A stretch of DNA of 64,000 nt from JBASEY01 sp049652745 (lineage in GTDB: Bacteria > CSSED10-310): assembly GCA_049652745.1 (NCBI GenBank), contig JBASEY010000026.1:62001-126000 (forward strand). The letters are read 5' to 3'. Positions within the stretch are counted from its first letter, which is position 1. Each line of letters starts with the position of its first letter. Under the pieces are notes generated by a model. That model ran no database searches. It was not told the origin of the DNA and saw only the letters and a list, made by a program, of their open reading frames with translations. Of this stretch, positions 17,887 to 26,839 are shown in pieces. Made by a program: the position numbers and the translations under genes.

Positions 17887-18663
17887 TCAAAAATCAGGGT
17901 CGGCCCTCCGGATAAAGGCGCCGAAACGTCCTGTTTGCCCTTCTGAATAGCGATGCGAAAAAAACATATCAGGATTCTGATATGTGCAATAATGAAGATG
18001 TTCAATTTGGGAAGACGGGATTCCCTGGTGAACCAAGACGGCATGAAGCGTAGAACGCAAATCGAGTTTGATCTCCCGGGCTTCTTCATCATAGTGATGC
18101 TGATAGTATTTATCTGTTTCACGGATAAAAAGATCAGCGGTTTTTCTATCCACCGGATAATGGTCGCGGCAAATTCCCGGTCCCACTCCTACCAGAATGT
18201 CGGAAGCATTGATTCTTGCCTGCCTGCACATGGCTGAAATCGTGTTCTGCAGGATGCCGTTTTGGATTCCAAGGCGACCGGCATGTATGGCGGCAACTAT
18301 ATGGCCGGATCGATCCGAGGCTAAAACAGGATAACAATCGGCGACAAGAACCCCTAGCAAACAGCCGGGCTGTTGGGTGACAAGTGCATCGGCAGGGGTT
18401 GAGGCGATTTCTTCGGGTGATTGGTCGCTAACGGTCAACACATCTGAACTGTGAACCTGTCGAAGTAAATAAAATTTGTCGGGTTCAACCCTGAAATATG
18501 AGCCGATGGCAACCTGATTTCGAGCAAGATTTTGATGGGTGTCACCAGCTTTGAATTCCATGATCGATAAGTGGTTCGAAGGACGATTGACATAGGTTGA
18601 ACGAATGGAGATACCATGTGAAATGCGTGCGTGTTTCAAATTGTCGAATTGCAAAAAGCCCAT
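17887..18663 (-). CDS. pgeF: PgeF/YfiH laccase-domain protein
   Basis: About 258 residues from the ATG at 18663; an upstream in-frame TTG at 18702 is possible. Zinc-ligand motifs of the YfiH family are present: RQVHSSD, VADCYP and IHAGRLG, plus VGVGPGIC and the C-terminal CTYQNPDMFFSHR and TGRFG segments. The usual HAGWRG reads HAGRLG here, a change next to a metal ligand. Family members act on purine nucleosides (phosphorolysis or deamination) or, in some studies, edit peptidoglycan precursors. Neither the preceding nor the following gene suggests which. Confidence 0.85.
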   Translation of the reverse strand: MGFLQFDNLKHARISHGISIRSTYVNRPSNHLSIMEFKAGDTHQNLARNQVAIGSYFRVEPDKFYLLRQVHSSDVLTVSDQSPEEIASTPADALVTQQPGCLLGVLVADCYPVLASDRSGHIVAAIHAGRLGIQNGILQNTISAMCRQARINASDILVGVGPGICRDHYPVDRKTADLFIRETDKYYQHHYDEEAREIKLDLRSTLHAVLVHQGIPSSQIEHLHYCTYQNPDMFFSHRYSEGQTGRFGAFIRRADPDF

Positions 18664-18702
18664 GAGTTCAAGTATGCGCAAAATCTTGTCATGAAACAAC
18701 AA

Positions 18703-19067
18703 TCATCGGAAGTTTGTCGGCTGTATATGATCAGTTGGATACCAACGGAGTTTCGATCACAAGTCTACCAACTTCAAGCGAATTGATATGAAGACAAAAC
18801 GAGATTTTATCAAGGGAAACAAACAATGAAAAATCAGCAGCTATCGAATTGTCGATGCTTCTTTGTTCGGCTGTACTATTGGAAGGTCTGATTTGTATAT
18901 TCCAACAGAAATTTCGGCTGGATAAATTTTTGATTAAGCTTGGGCGATAGTCACCATGGACGAATACGATAGGATATGATTCCTTTTGAACTTAAGCAAT
19001 GTCGAAAAAAGACCATGAAAGAAAAGGCGCTATATTGCAGAACAGGCTCTAGTTTATATCCAGTAAA
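18703..19067. other. Intergenic stretch without a recognisable gene
   Basis: About 365 bp between pgeF and the htpX end. I found no family-like frame, no convincing promoter and no stable hairpin with a T-run. The longest start-to-stop frame I followed is about 21 codons and looks random. Confidence 0.5.
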
Positions 19068-20372
19068 TCATGTCAGGAACGGATTCGGATGTCTTCGGCG
19101 GCATCGAAGGCAGACGACTTCTTGCCGTTTATAAGTCGGTGGAACTTTCAAGGCCGCGCCGCATTGACAGGGGATAAATCTGTAACCCTGTGATTTCCAA
19201 ATGGCATCACCAGTTTCCCTGACGCGGCCAACATGGGTTTCCGGTTCTTTAACCGTTTGTCCTTCAAGAGCCGCACCAATCATCACCGCTCGTGCCGCCA
19301 ACTGAGCCGTGTCGCGTTTATGTTTATCTTTTTTTCGATCAGGTTGGTTATCTGTAGAATGCGCGTCGACCCTGCCGTCCGGATGAAGGGCGGAAGGTGG
19401 TAAAACAGGTTGAGTTTGATGGGTTACGCGTCGAAACGCCAGATCATAGTCCGTAAAAGCTGCGCCGCCGGCCATACTTCTTAAAATGGCGACTCGTTTT
19501 TGTGTGGACGGGTGAGTGCTGAAAAGGGAATCTTTGTTCACATGGAGCTTTTGCAGAGGATTGACAATGAACATGGGCGCCGTAGCTTCATTGATTTTTC
19601 GCATGCGGATCGGGGAAACGGAGATTTTTTCCAATGCGCTTGCCAAACCTTCCGGGAGCCGTGTGAAAACCGCTGCCGAAGCGTCCGCAAGGTATTCCCG
19701 CTTTCGCGAAGCCGCCAGGTAAATGATTCGAGCCAACAGAGGTGCAACAACCATTAAAACGACGCCGATAATAAGCAAAGCGCCTGAAGCCCCTCCGCCG
19801 CTTGAAGACGATCTGGATCTGCGTTTACCGCCGCCATAGAAGAGTGATCTTCGGGCGATTTCCGCCATCATGACAATTGCGCCCAGCATCACGCCGAGCA
19901 TGGACATAAACAGTGTATCTCGGTTGACGATATGACCGATTTCATGGGCGACAACGCCTTGCAATTCATCTCTGTTCAGCACATTCAGCAGGCCGGAGGT
20001 GACGGCGACAGCCGCCATGTCCGGTCTGCGCCCCACAGCAAAAGCGTTTGGAGCCGGATCATCGATAATATATATATCCGGCATGGCGGGAAGAGCCGAT
20101 GCGATGGTCATTTCTTCAACGATATTGAACAGTCTGGGATGATCTTCTTTTTGAATTTTTCGAGCTCCGGAAATCGACAGAAAAATGCTTCGCCCTTGAA
20201 AAAACGCGATTACGCTCAAAAAGATCCAAATGATCATGGCTATAATCAGTCCGGCTTGATAGGAACCGGCAAAGTATTCTCCAAAAGCCGAACCGATAAG
20301 CATCAAAAGACACGCCATCAGCACGGTAAGAACCAGTGATTTGCGTTTATTGGCCTGAATAATTTCCCACAC
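19068..20372 (-). CDS. htpX: HtpX-type M48 metalloprotease with C-terminal zinc-ribbon extension
   Basis: 434 residues against about 290 for E. coli HtpX. N-terminal membrane helices are followed by the catalytic HEIGH (about residue 140), two more membrane helices around a Gly/Ser-Arg loop, and the third zinc ligand in KREYLADASA. From about 310 a soluble extension of over 100 residues follows. It ends with a CxC and CxxC pair (CQCGAALKVP, VVCLRCRRR) that looks like a zinc ribbon. HtpX degrades damaged membrane proteins. It lies directly downstream of lemA, a common pairing. Confidence 0.85.
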   Translation of the reverse strand: MWEIIQANKRKSLVLTVLMACLLMLIGSAFGEYFAGSYQAGLIIAMIIWIFLSVIAFFQGRSIFLSISGARKIQKEDHPRLFNIVEEMTIASALPAMPDIYIIDDPAPNAFAVGRRPDMAAVAVTSGLLNVLNRDELQGVVAHEIGHIVNRDTLFMSMLGVMLGAIVMMAEIARRSLFYGGGKRRSRSSSSGGGASGALLIIGVVLMVVAPLLARIIYLAASRKREYLADASAAVFTRLPEGLASALEKISVSPIRMRKINEATAPMFIVNPLQKLHVNKDSLFSTHPSTQKRVAILRSMAGGAAFTDYDLAFRRVTHQTQPVLPPSALHPDGRVDAHSTDNQPDRKKDKHKRDTAQLAARAVMIGAALEGQTVKEPETHVGRVRETGDAIWKSQGYRFIPCQCGAALKVPPTYKRQEVVCLRCRRRHPNPFLT

Positions 20373-20410
20373 GTTCAGAATGTCCTGTTGCGTAAAATGT
20401 CGGCAAGACG

Positions 20411-20965
20411 CTAAAACGCGACTTTAGGGACAGCTCTTTCTTCAGGCGCTTCGATTTCGAAAAATTCGGCTTTCTGGAAATTGAACATATTGGCGATGAT
20501 ATTTGAAGGAACGACTTCAATCATATTGTTGTAGCGCATGACCGTATCGTTGTATGCCTGGCGGGCAAAGGCAATACGATTTTCCGTCGATGTCAGCTCT
20601 TCCTGAAGCGCTAGAAAGTTTTGGTTGGCTTTCAAGTCAGGATATGATTCCGATAAGGCAAACAATGATCTCAAGGCGCCGGTCAGCGCGCCCTCGGCTC
20701 GACCCGCCTCCGCCGGCCCTGTCGCTGTCATCGCAAGGTTTCTGGCGTTTATAACCCGTTCAAGAGTTTCTTTTTCATGACCGGCATAACCTTTGACCGT
20801 TTCGACTAGGTTCGGAATCAGATCATGGCGTCTTTTCAATTGCACATCGATTTGCGACCAAGCATTTTTAACGGCGTTTCTCAGTCGTATCAGGCCATTG
20901 TAAAGGCCAAAGACCCAGAAAAACAGAATGACGATTATCGCTAAAAAAACAAAGAAAGCTGTCAT
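20411..20965 (-). CDS. lemA: LemA family protein
   Basis: 184 residues. One N-terminal membrane helix (about 3-22) is followed by a helical-bundle domain with LRNAVKNAWSQIDVQLKRRH, DLIPNLVETVKGYAGHE and a YNxxI-type C-terminal segment (RYNNMIEVVPSNIIA). I chose the ATG at 20965 because GGAGG lies 8 nt upstream and the residues before it look unrelated. LemA proteins are often encoded with HtpX-type proteases, as here (38 bp gap). Their biochemical role is not settled. Confidence 0.9.
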   Translation of the reverse strand: MTAFFVFLAIIVILFFWVFGLYNGLIRLRNAVKNAWSQIDVQLKRRHDLIPNLVETVKGYAGHEKETLERVINARNLAMTATGPAEAGRAEGALTGALRSLFALSESYPDLKANQNFLALQEELTSTENRIAFARQAYNDTVMRYNNMIEVVPSNIIANMFNFQKAEFFEIEAPEERAVPKVAF

Positions 20966-21024
20966 GGTTAAATCCTCCATTTTATACATAACGAGTCGGT
21001 GACCAAAATTGTTCACCTGTTTCC

Positions 21025-21441
21025 TCAAGAACTCTCAGTTTTCGAAGGTGATATGGCCTCACCTAAAAATTCTCGCAAAATATTCAATACCCGGTTGCCG
21101 CTGTCTTTTGTGACTTCCCTGATAGTTTGTGCTATTTCCCCTGCATCGAACCAGACGCCTTCCCCATCGGGGCATCGGTCTAAAATGACCTGACTACCGG
21201 GAGGCGATACTTTTTGCATCGGTTTGTCGCAAAGAGGGCAAAGCCGTGGACTTTCAGCTAATTGGGGATGGGCATCGATAAAATCAAAGGCTCCCGGCGA
21301 AACCGGTATCCCTGCACTTTCCAGTAAAAGCTCGATTTCTCCGCAATCAAACCAAACACCCATACAGCCGACGCAATAATCCAATTCGATGGACTTGTGC
21401 TCAATGACTACCATGCTTTCACGGCAAACCGGGCATTCCAT
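21025..21441 (-). CDS. Two-ribbon zinc protein (zf-TFIIB type)
   Basis: 138 residues with two similar zinc ribbons. The first has CPVCRESM, DYCVGCMGVWFDCGE (about 3-40). The second has CPLCDKPM, LDRCPDGEGVWFDAGE (about 75-115), where the last Cys of the CxxC pair is replaced by Asp-Gly. The GVWFDxGE signature is typical of bacterial zf-TFIIB proteins of unknown role. The start lies 23 bp inside the upstream gene's end and has GGAGGAAT just before the ATG, so it is coupled to it. It precedes lemA-htpX on the same strand. Confidence 0.75.
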   Translation of the reverse strand: MECPVCRESMVVIEHKSIELDYCVGCMGVWFDCGEIELLLESAGIPVSPGAFDFIDAHPQLAESPRLCPLCDKPMQKVSPPGSQVILDRCPDGEGVWFDAGEIAQTIREVTKDSGNRVLNILREFLGEAISPSKTESS

Positions 21442-22756
21442 CGGATTCCTCCAATATGTTATCCGTGACTTGTTTTTTTATCTGATTCTTCAGTGAAGCA
21501 ATCAATTTATCGAGCGCAATATATTTGAATCCGGACGGTGATTTCGTACAAAGGTCATCATATATTTCTATAATTTCGTCCAGGTAGTCATTGAGGACTT
21601 GATGTGTGAGCACGACGTCATAATTATCGGGCTCGATAAGTCTATTGCTATCTGTTTCAGGCATGTTCATAAGAGCGAAGCATGCCAGAATCGCTCTTTC
21701 CAACGCCGTTGCAGCGAGTCTTTCATTTTTGGAATTTCGTGCCAGGTCAGCCAAATGAAGAAGCTGGTCGGTAACTCCGGCCAAAAGAGTGTACAGATTG
21801 ATTGGTTCATGGTCATCCAGGATCAAATCCATACTGTTCAAATTCAGACCAAACATATTAAGTCTTTTATCGACTTCGACGGGGTCGGGTATGATCGACA
21901 TTTCAGAGGGGATAACGAGAAATAGATGATCGTTGAGCTCGTCTGGGGACATGGTTTCGGAATGAGCCAATATAGACCGCAAGTATCGCATTCTTGGAGA
22001 AGGTTCAATTTTCTTTCTGTCTGATAACAGATCATAAACAAGGTCGAAGGGTAAAGGGTGAAGAATGATTTCAAGCAAAAACCATCTCTGTAGAGTTTTA
22101 ATAGCAGCCCGGGCGCTATCGTAACGCTCCAGAAGGTCAACCAAGATCAGAGTGTTGTCAGGATTGCCTCTTTCTTCAGGGGTAATGCTTTTAAACTCCC
22201 GGTAAGCTTCGACATCTTTGCCCATCATCATATACAATTCAGCTCTATGAACGGTATCTCGAGCTGTTTTCAATTGGCGAAGACAATTTTCCTCTGTGAT
22301 GGATTCAGCAACCACCCAATTACAGGCTTCGTAGAGGGCATCGATGAGATTATGATCGATGTCGGTTACCTGGTAATGTTTCAAACGTTCAACTATACCG
22401 GTAAGCTCCTCCATTTTTAATCGCGAAGCTGATTTCGGGATCAACTGGTTCTCGTTGTGAAACAAGGAAGTAATGGCTTCCGGTTCGTGGCCACCGGACA
22501 GGCGGATCTCCGGTCGATAAAGGTAACGCGAGTCCCCGTCGAGTGATGTTACGATTGATTCGGCCCAGTTGGACGACCATTCAAATTCTTGAACAAACGG
22601 CAGGTTAACACGTTTATTTTCGGGTATTTGCGATGTCCAACGCAAAATTCGCAACTGCAAATCTCGTACAACAGGTTCGATATCAAAGAGGAAATAGCTT
22701 GATTCAAACAGTTGTTTTTTATTTATTCGTGGTAATTTGTTTTCCATAAATCCCAT
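21419..22756 (-). CDS. Helical protein of unknown function
   Basis: 445 residues that I do not recognise. Largely alpha-helical and acidic, with no signal peptide or membrane segment. The middle part (about 115-230) has short helix pairs (ALYEACNWVV, ELYMMMGKDVEAYREF) that resemble TPR-like repeats. A conserved-looking block at 330-430 contains ATALERAILACFALMNMPETDS. It heads the minus-strand set with the zinc-ribbon, LemA and HtpX genes, so a role with that membrane-quality-control group is possible. An internal ATG at 22747 is an alternative start. Confidence 0.6.
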   Translation of the reverse strand: MGFMENKLPRINKKQLFESSYFLFDIEPVVRDLQLRILRWTSQIPENKRVNLPFVQEFEWSSNWAESIVTSLDGDSRYLYRPEIRLSGGHEPEAITSLFHNENQLIPKSASRLKMEELTGIVERLKHYQVTDIDHNLIDALYEACNWVVAESITEENCLRQLKTARDTVHRAELYMMMGKDVEAYREFKSITPEERGNPDNTLILVDLLERYDSARAAIKTLQRWFLLEIILHPLPFDLVYDLLSDRKKIEPSPRMRYLRSILAHSETMSPDELNDHLFLVIPSEMSIIPDPVEVDKRLNMFGLNLNSMDLILDDHEPINLYTLLAGVTDQLLHLADLARNSKNERLAATALERAILACFALMNMPETDSNRLIEPDNYDVVLTHQVLNDYLDEIIEIYDDLCTKSPSGFKYIALDKLIASLKNQIKKQVTDNILEESDGMPGLP

Positions 22757-22863
22757 TTATCCGTTCATGCAGCTTGACAGCTTCATGTTCTTCGAACAGT
22801 ATTACAAAACAGCCGGTTATTTTTCAAATGAAACTTGATTGTTTTAACCGTGCAGGAGGCTCG

Positions 22864-22932
22864 ATGATCGAATCGATGGGTGTACATATGCGTCCTAAGC
22901 CGAATAGCGGGGAAATGGAAATATGCAAATGA
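22864..22932 (+). CDS. Possible 22-codon leader ORF before the uracil-DNA glycosylase
   Basis: ATG at 22864 preceded by AGGAGG (spacing 4 nt) opens a 22-codon frame (MIESMGVHMRPKPNSGEMEI and two more residues). Its TGA overlaps the second in-frame ATG of the glycosylase gene (ATGA at 22929-22932). It is the strongest ribosome site in the intergenic region, so it may serve translational coupling. It could also be chance. Confidence 0.3.
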   Translation: MIESMGVHMRPKPNSGEMEICK

Positions 22933-23606
22933 GTTTATCGGATTGCTCACTTCTTTCGCTTTGCCGCTGTTCGCGGTGTCCGCGGCTGGTATCATATCGA
23001 CAATCGATAAAGGGGAAAGGACCCTTGGCTGACAAAAAATACTGGAACAAGCCGGTTCCAGGTTTCGGCGATATCAACGCAACGGTTCTTATTCTGGGCT
23101 TGGCTCCAGGACCTCATGGGGCCAATCGAACCGGAAGGCCTTTTACGGGTGATGCAGCGGGTGAAATGGTGTACGGAGCTCTTTACGACTGCGGGAAAAG
23201 CTCATCTGCTACCGGGTTATCCAGACAAGACGGGCTGACATTAACGGGCATATATATCACGAATACGGTCAAATGTGTTCCACCTGGAAACTTACCTAAA
23301 GCGGAAGAAGTTTGTAATTGCTTGAATTGGTTTGACCTGGAAATTCGAAAACTGAAATATGTTCAAACCATAATGTGTTTGGGAGGATTGGCGTTCGAGG
23401 CGCTAAAAAAACATTTGATACAAGTCGATTCCAGGTACGGCGTGTTGAAAAAAACGCGTTTTCATAATGGGGTTCGGATCGATCCAGGTGGTGAGCTTTA
23501 CAAAATCGTGGGTCTATACCATCCCAGCCGACGAAACGTAAATACAGGCCTGGTGACTTACAAATCCTTTTCAGATTCTTTCAAGGCAATCTGTCAGGAT
23601 GCTTGA
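22923..23606 (+). CDS. Uracil-DNA glycosylase, family 5 (UDGb)
   Basis: 227 residues. Motif A GLAPGPHGANRTGRPFTGD (about 59-77) and motif B HPSRRNVNTG (about 200-209) are those of family-5 glycosylases such as Thermus UDGb, which remove uracil and some other deaminated bases from DNA. Cys residues in CSRCPRL (N-terminal) and further Cys at TVKCVPP and EEVCNC fit the 4Fe-4S cluster of this family. The start may be the ATG at 22923 or the one at 22929. Confidence 0.9.
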   Translation: MQMSLSDCSLLSLCRCSRCPRLVSYRQSIKGKGPLADKKYWNKPVPGFGDINATVLILGLAPGPHGANRTGRPFTGDAAGEMVYGALYDCGKSSSATGLSRQDGLTLTGIYITNTVKCVPPGNLPKAEEVCNCLNWFDLEIRKLKYVQTIMCLGGLAFEALKKHLIQVDSRYGVLKKTRFHNGVRIDPGGELYKIVGLYHPSRRNVNTGLVTYKSFSDSFKAICQDA

Positions 23607-23730
23607 ACCTGGAATAGGTTTTCGCTACTATGACTTTTTCAACTGCGCATCATTATCGCAGGCGAAGGAAGTCGGGAGAATTTAGTCTGAAAAGCAGGGC
23701 TGCAGGTTGGTAATTCGAGGGGGAAGCTTT

Positions 23731-24978
23731 ATGAGATATTGGATTTTATTATTCATCCTATTGGCTGTATCGGGGCTTTCCGCTCAAGAACAGCCGGATG
23801 GGACGACCTTATCGGATGAAACGCTTCAAATAGACGCCATTACCGATGAGGAGCATTCGGACGCTATGGAGACGTCCGCTGCCGGCGTTGAACAGGAAGA
23901 ACAGGGAACGCTTGAAGCCGCTCCCGTACTTCTGCCGCCGTTAAATGTAACGGCGTGTGATGTTCCGAATGACCATGGCCGGGCGCTGGATGTTCGTTGG
24001 AATCCACCGTCGGAAGGTTCACCGTCACGTTATATTTTGGAAATCGCCGGCCCGGATGGTTTTTTTCAGGAGTATACCTCCACACCGATGATGAACTATC
24101 GGGTTTCACCGCTTGAAAATAGAGTTTTATATAAGTTCAGAGTTCAGGCGGTTTACCCTGAAGGTAGGGCGATTTCCGAGGAATCAGAGCCTGCAGCTCC
24201 GATGGATCATTGGCTGATACTTGGGGAACTTCCGGTTATCATCACTATTTTGATCTATACAGCGCTTTTGCTTTATTTTATCCAAGCGGCCAGAAGGGGT
24301 GTGAAGCTTTTCATCCGCCGCATATCCGGTCTGAATGCCGTCGAAGACGCGATAGGTAGAGCGACGGAAATGGGAAAGCCGATTTTGTATGTTCCCGGGC
24401 TTTCTTCTATTGAAGATGTAGCGACATTAGCCGCGCTGAATATTTTAGGTGAGGTTGTTCGCCGTTCCGTTCATTACGATGTCAAGATCATTTGTCCCAA
24501 TAGGGATCCAATAGTATTCACTATTGCTCGGGAAATCATGAAGGAAACATATGCTGCAGAAGGTCGACCGGATGCTTTTGATCCAAACAGCGTGTTTTTT
24601 CTGGTTCCCGACCAGTTCGCATTTGCTGCCGGTGTCGATGGGATCATGGTTCGCGAGAAGCCGGCCACGATATTTTTGCTTGGTATGTTTTGGGCGGAAT
24701 CGTTGATCATAGCCGAAACGGGAGCCAGCACGGGTGCCATACAGATTGCCGGCACGGATTCCGCGGCGCAATTACCTTTCTTTATTACGGCGTGTGACTA
24801 TACGCTTATCGGTGAAGAATTATATGCAGCCAGCGCTTATTTATCTAATGAACCTATGCTGCTGGGAACTTTAAAAGGTCAGGATATTGCCAAATTAACA
24901 TTTATGTTGGTTTTAATACTGTTCACGATATTAGCTTTACTGGGTATCGATACCGTCAGTTGGGTTTTAGTGAGGTAG
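23731..24978 (+). CDS. Membrane protein with fibronectin-III-like domain and conserved cytoplasmic domain (gene 1 of four-gene membrane cluster)
   Basis: 415 residues from the ATG at 23731, which has GAGGGGG upstream. Signal peptide (1-18), acidic linker (about 20-65), one fibronectin-III-like domain (about 70-160; DVRWNPP, YKFRVQAVYPEG) and a membrane helix (about 168-192). A soluble domain of about 190 residues follows, with GKPILYVPGLSSIEDVATLAA, a Gly-rich TGASTGAIQIAGTDSAAQLP and ITACDYTLIGEELYA, then a final membrane helix (about 390-412). The soluble domain may correspond to the uncharacterised DUF6754, from memory and unverified. It is the first gene of a coupled run of four membrane proteins. 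Confidence 0.7.
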   Translation: MRYWILLFILLAVSGLSAQEQPDGTTLSDETLQIDAITDEEHSDAMETSAAGVEQEEQGTLEAAPVLLPPLNVTACDVPNDHGRALDVRWNPPSEGSPSRYILEIAGPDGFFQEYTSTPMMNYRVSPLENRVLYKFRVQAVYPEGRAISEESEPAAPMDHWLILGELPVIITILIYTALLLYFIQAARRGVKLFIRRISGLNAVEDAIGRATEMGKPILYVPGLSSIEDVATLAALNILGEVVRRSVHYDVKIICPNRDPIVFTIAREIMKETYAAEGRPDAFDPNSVFFLVPDQFAFAAGVDGIMVREKPATIFLLGMFWAESLIIAETGASTGAIQIAGTDSAAQLPFFITACDYTLIGEELYAASAYLSNEPMLLGTLKGQDIAKLTFMLVLILFTILALLGIDTVSWVLVR

Positions 24979-24983
24979 AGACG

Positions 24984-25937
24984 ATGAAACGCAAACTTCC
25001 GATGACAATCATGTTTATTTTTGCGATCTGGGGTGGAATTTCTGTTTTTGTAGGAAAAACTGTGGTGAAAGAAGTCGATGAACTTCTGAGAAACAAACTG
25101 TTTATATTAGTTGGTGTTTTTGCCATTGTTTTGGGTATGGGCAGTTTGATTTTTCACCATACTCAAAAGATCAAACGAAAATCTCTTTATTGGCAATACA
25201 GTTATATAACCCTGATATCTTTGGTTTTAACAGCCTTTATTGGTTTGTTTGGAGGTCTAAGGGGGGAGAACAGTCTGCCGACTATCTTCGGTGGAACGGT
25301 TGTAGGGGCTTATGACGGAATGGTATATGCATTTGCGAACAAGCAGGAGTTACAGACGTTTATAAGCAATCCAACGTTGTATGCCGATCCGACAAAATCC
25401 GTGCTGGACTTGCCGCGTGAGATGGCGGCTGCGGCCGAAAACAAAATGTTGCTTTTAACTCGATTCGATGCGTCGCAATTGCGTCAGGAAATCGAGTCAA
25501 AAAACAATAATTATGTGATGGCAGGACAGGATATTCCGGAAATGATCAGTCCGGTGTCGAATCAGGTCGTCGAATACAAAAAGGATTTTCAGATCACGAT
25601 TCAGTCTTTATATGAAGGTATCATGGTGCCCTGTGGTTCAACCATGTTTGCGATGCTGGCATTCTATATGTGTTCAGCGGCGTACCGGGCATTTAGGATG
25701 CGTAATCTACATGCAGGCGTACTGTTGATTTCATCGTTTATCGTCATGCTTGGCCAAATTCCTCTCGCCACAACCTATATTTCGGGTTTACATGAGCTGC
25801 GACAATGGATTTTGGACGTTCCAAACCTGGCGTCGAAAAGAGGAATCATGATCGGTGTGGGGCTGGGCGCTTCAGCAACCTCCTTCAAAATTATTCTGGG
25901 AATTGAGAGAGCCTGGCTTGGCGGAGGTGATGAATAA
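24984..25937 (+). CDS. Polytopic membrane protein, unknown (gene 2 of cluster)
   Basis: 317 residues from the ATG at 24984, 5 bp after the previous stop with GAGG in the overlap region. Three membrane helices lie at about 5-25, 40-58 and 70-95. A soluble region (about 100-215, likely outside) contains the GGTVVGAYDGMVYAFANK and NYVMAGQDIPEM segments. Two or three further helices follow, and the C-terminus GIMIGVGLGASATSFKIILG is Gly-rich. No known family recognised. Its stop overlaps the next start (TAATG). Confidence 0.65.
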   Translation: MKRKLPMTIMFIFAIWGGISVFVGKTVVKEVDELLRNKLFILVGVFAIVLGMGSLIFHHTQKIKRKSLYWQYSYITLISLVLTAFIGLFGGLRGENSLPTIFGGTVVGAYDGMVYAFANKQELQTFISNPTLYADPTKSVLDLPREMAAAAENKMLLLTRFDASQLRQEIESKNNNYVMAGQDIPEMISPVSNQVVEYKKDFQITIQSLYEGIMVPCGSTMFAMLAFYMCSAAYRAFRMRNLHAGVLLISSFIVMLGQIPLATTYISGLHELRQWILDVPNLASKRGIMIGVGLGASATSFKIILGIERAWLGGGDE

Positions 25938-26839
25938 TGCGGAATGATACGATTTGGAAAAAAATGATGAATGTTGACCGGAAGGTCATCTACATACTTG
26001 TCGCCCTGGTGATGATTGTTCCGATTCTTTTTCCCTTCGATTTGCCGCTGAAAATTTCGGATCGCACCACGCGAACCCTATTCAACGCTGTCGAGAATTT
26101 TCCCAATGAAAACGGTGTTTTTTTGATATCGGCTGACCTGGCACCTCAGGATCAGCCGGAACTGTATCCTATGCTGGTATCCTGGATTCGGCATTGTTTT
26201 CATCGCGATGTGAAGGTGTTGGTGCAGTGCCTGTATCCTGTGAGCCTGGGCCTTGCTGAACAGGCTTTGAACCAGGTCGCCAATGAATTCAATGCGCGGG
26301 CTCAAAAGGGAATCGGGCGCAGGGTTGTCTATGGTGAGGACTATGTTTTTCTAGGTTACACCCCGCCGCCTATCATACCCATCCTGGGTATGGGCGAAAA
26401 CATTTATAATGTCTACCCAAAAGATTATTATGGAAATGATTTGAAAACCTTGCCTTTAATGGCTGAAAAACGCATCAAGACATACCGTGACATGGATATG
26501 ATCGGTTCACTGTCAGCCAGTTCATTGCCGATAACCTTTGTCGCTTATGCACAAGCTCGGTTTGGAATACGCGTTACAGGAGGCATCACTGCTGTATCGG
26601 CAGCCGATTTTTATCCTTATATAGACTCCGGCCAGCTTACCGGTATGCTGGAGGGTATGAAAGGGGCTGCTGAATATGAGCAACTGCTGAGCGAAAAATT
26701 TCCGCAAGATGATGGAAGGCGGATGGCGATGGAAGGCATGAGCGCTCAGTCAACTACACATATCGCGATTATTCTGATGATTTTGATCGGCAATTTTTGT
26801 TATTTCATGCAACGCAGGCATGAGAAACGGGGGATGTGA
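25937..26839 (+). CDS. Membrane protein with large extracytoplasmic domain, unknown (gene 3 of cluster)
   Basis: 300 residues. A membrane helix at about 17-36 and another at about 272-292 bracket a soluble alpha/beta domain of about 235 residues. The domain has FLISADLAPQDQPELYPMLV, a VKVLVQCLYPVSLGLAEQAL helix and GYTPPPIIPILGMGENIYNV. The N-terminal half reads like a Rossmann-type alternation. It starts at the TAATG overlap with gene 2 and ends in a TGATG overlap with gene 4, so the three are translationally coupled. Confidence 0.65.
   Translation: MRNDTIWKKMMNVDRKVIYILVALVMIVPILFPFDLPLKISDRTTRTLFNAVENFPNENGVFLISADLAPQDQPELYPMLVSWIRHCFHRDVKVLVQCLYPVSLGLAEQALNQVANEFNARAQKGIGRRVVYGEDYVFLGYTPPPIIPILGMGENIYNVYPKDYYGNDLKTLPLMAEKRIKTYRDMDMIGSLSASSLPITFVAYAQARFGIRVTGGITAVSAADFYPYIDSGQLTGMLEGMKGAAEYEQLLSEKFPQDDGRRMAMEGMSAQSTTHIAIILMILIGNFCYFMQRRHEKRGM

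Noticed and set aside
18703..19067. Possible small gene or RNA between pgeF and htpX
   Set aside because: No start with a ribosome site, no family-like peptide and no stable hairpin found.
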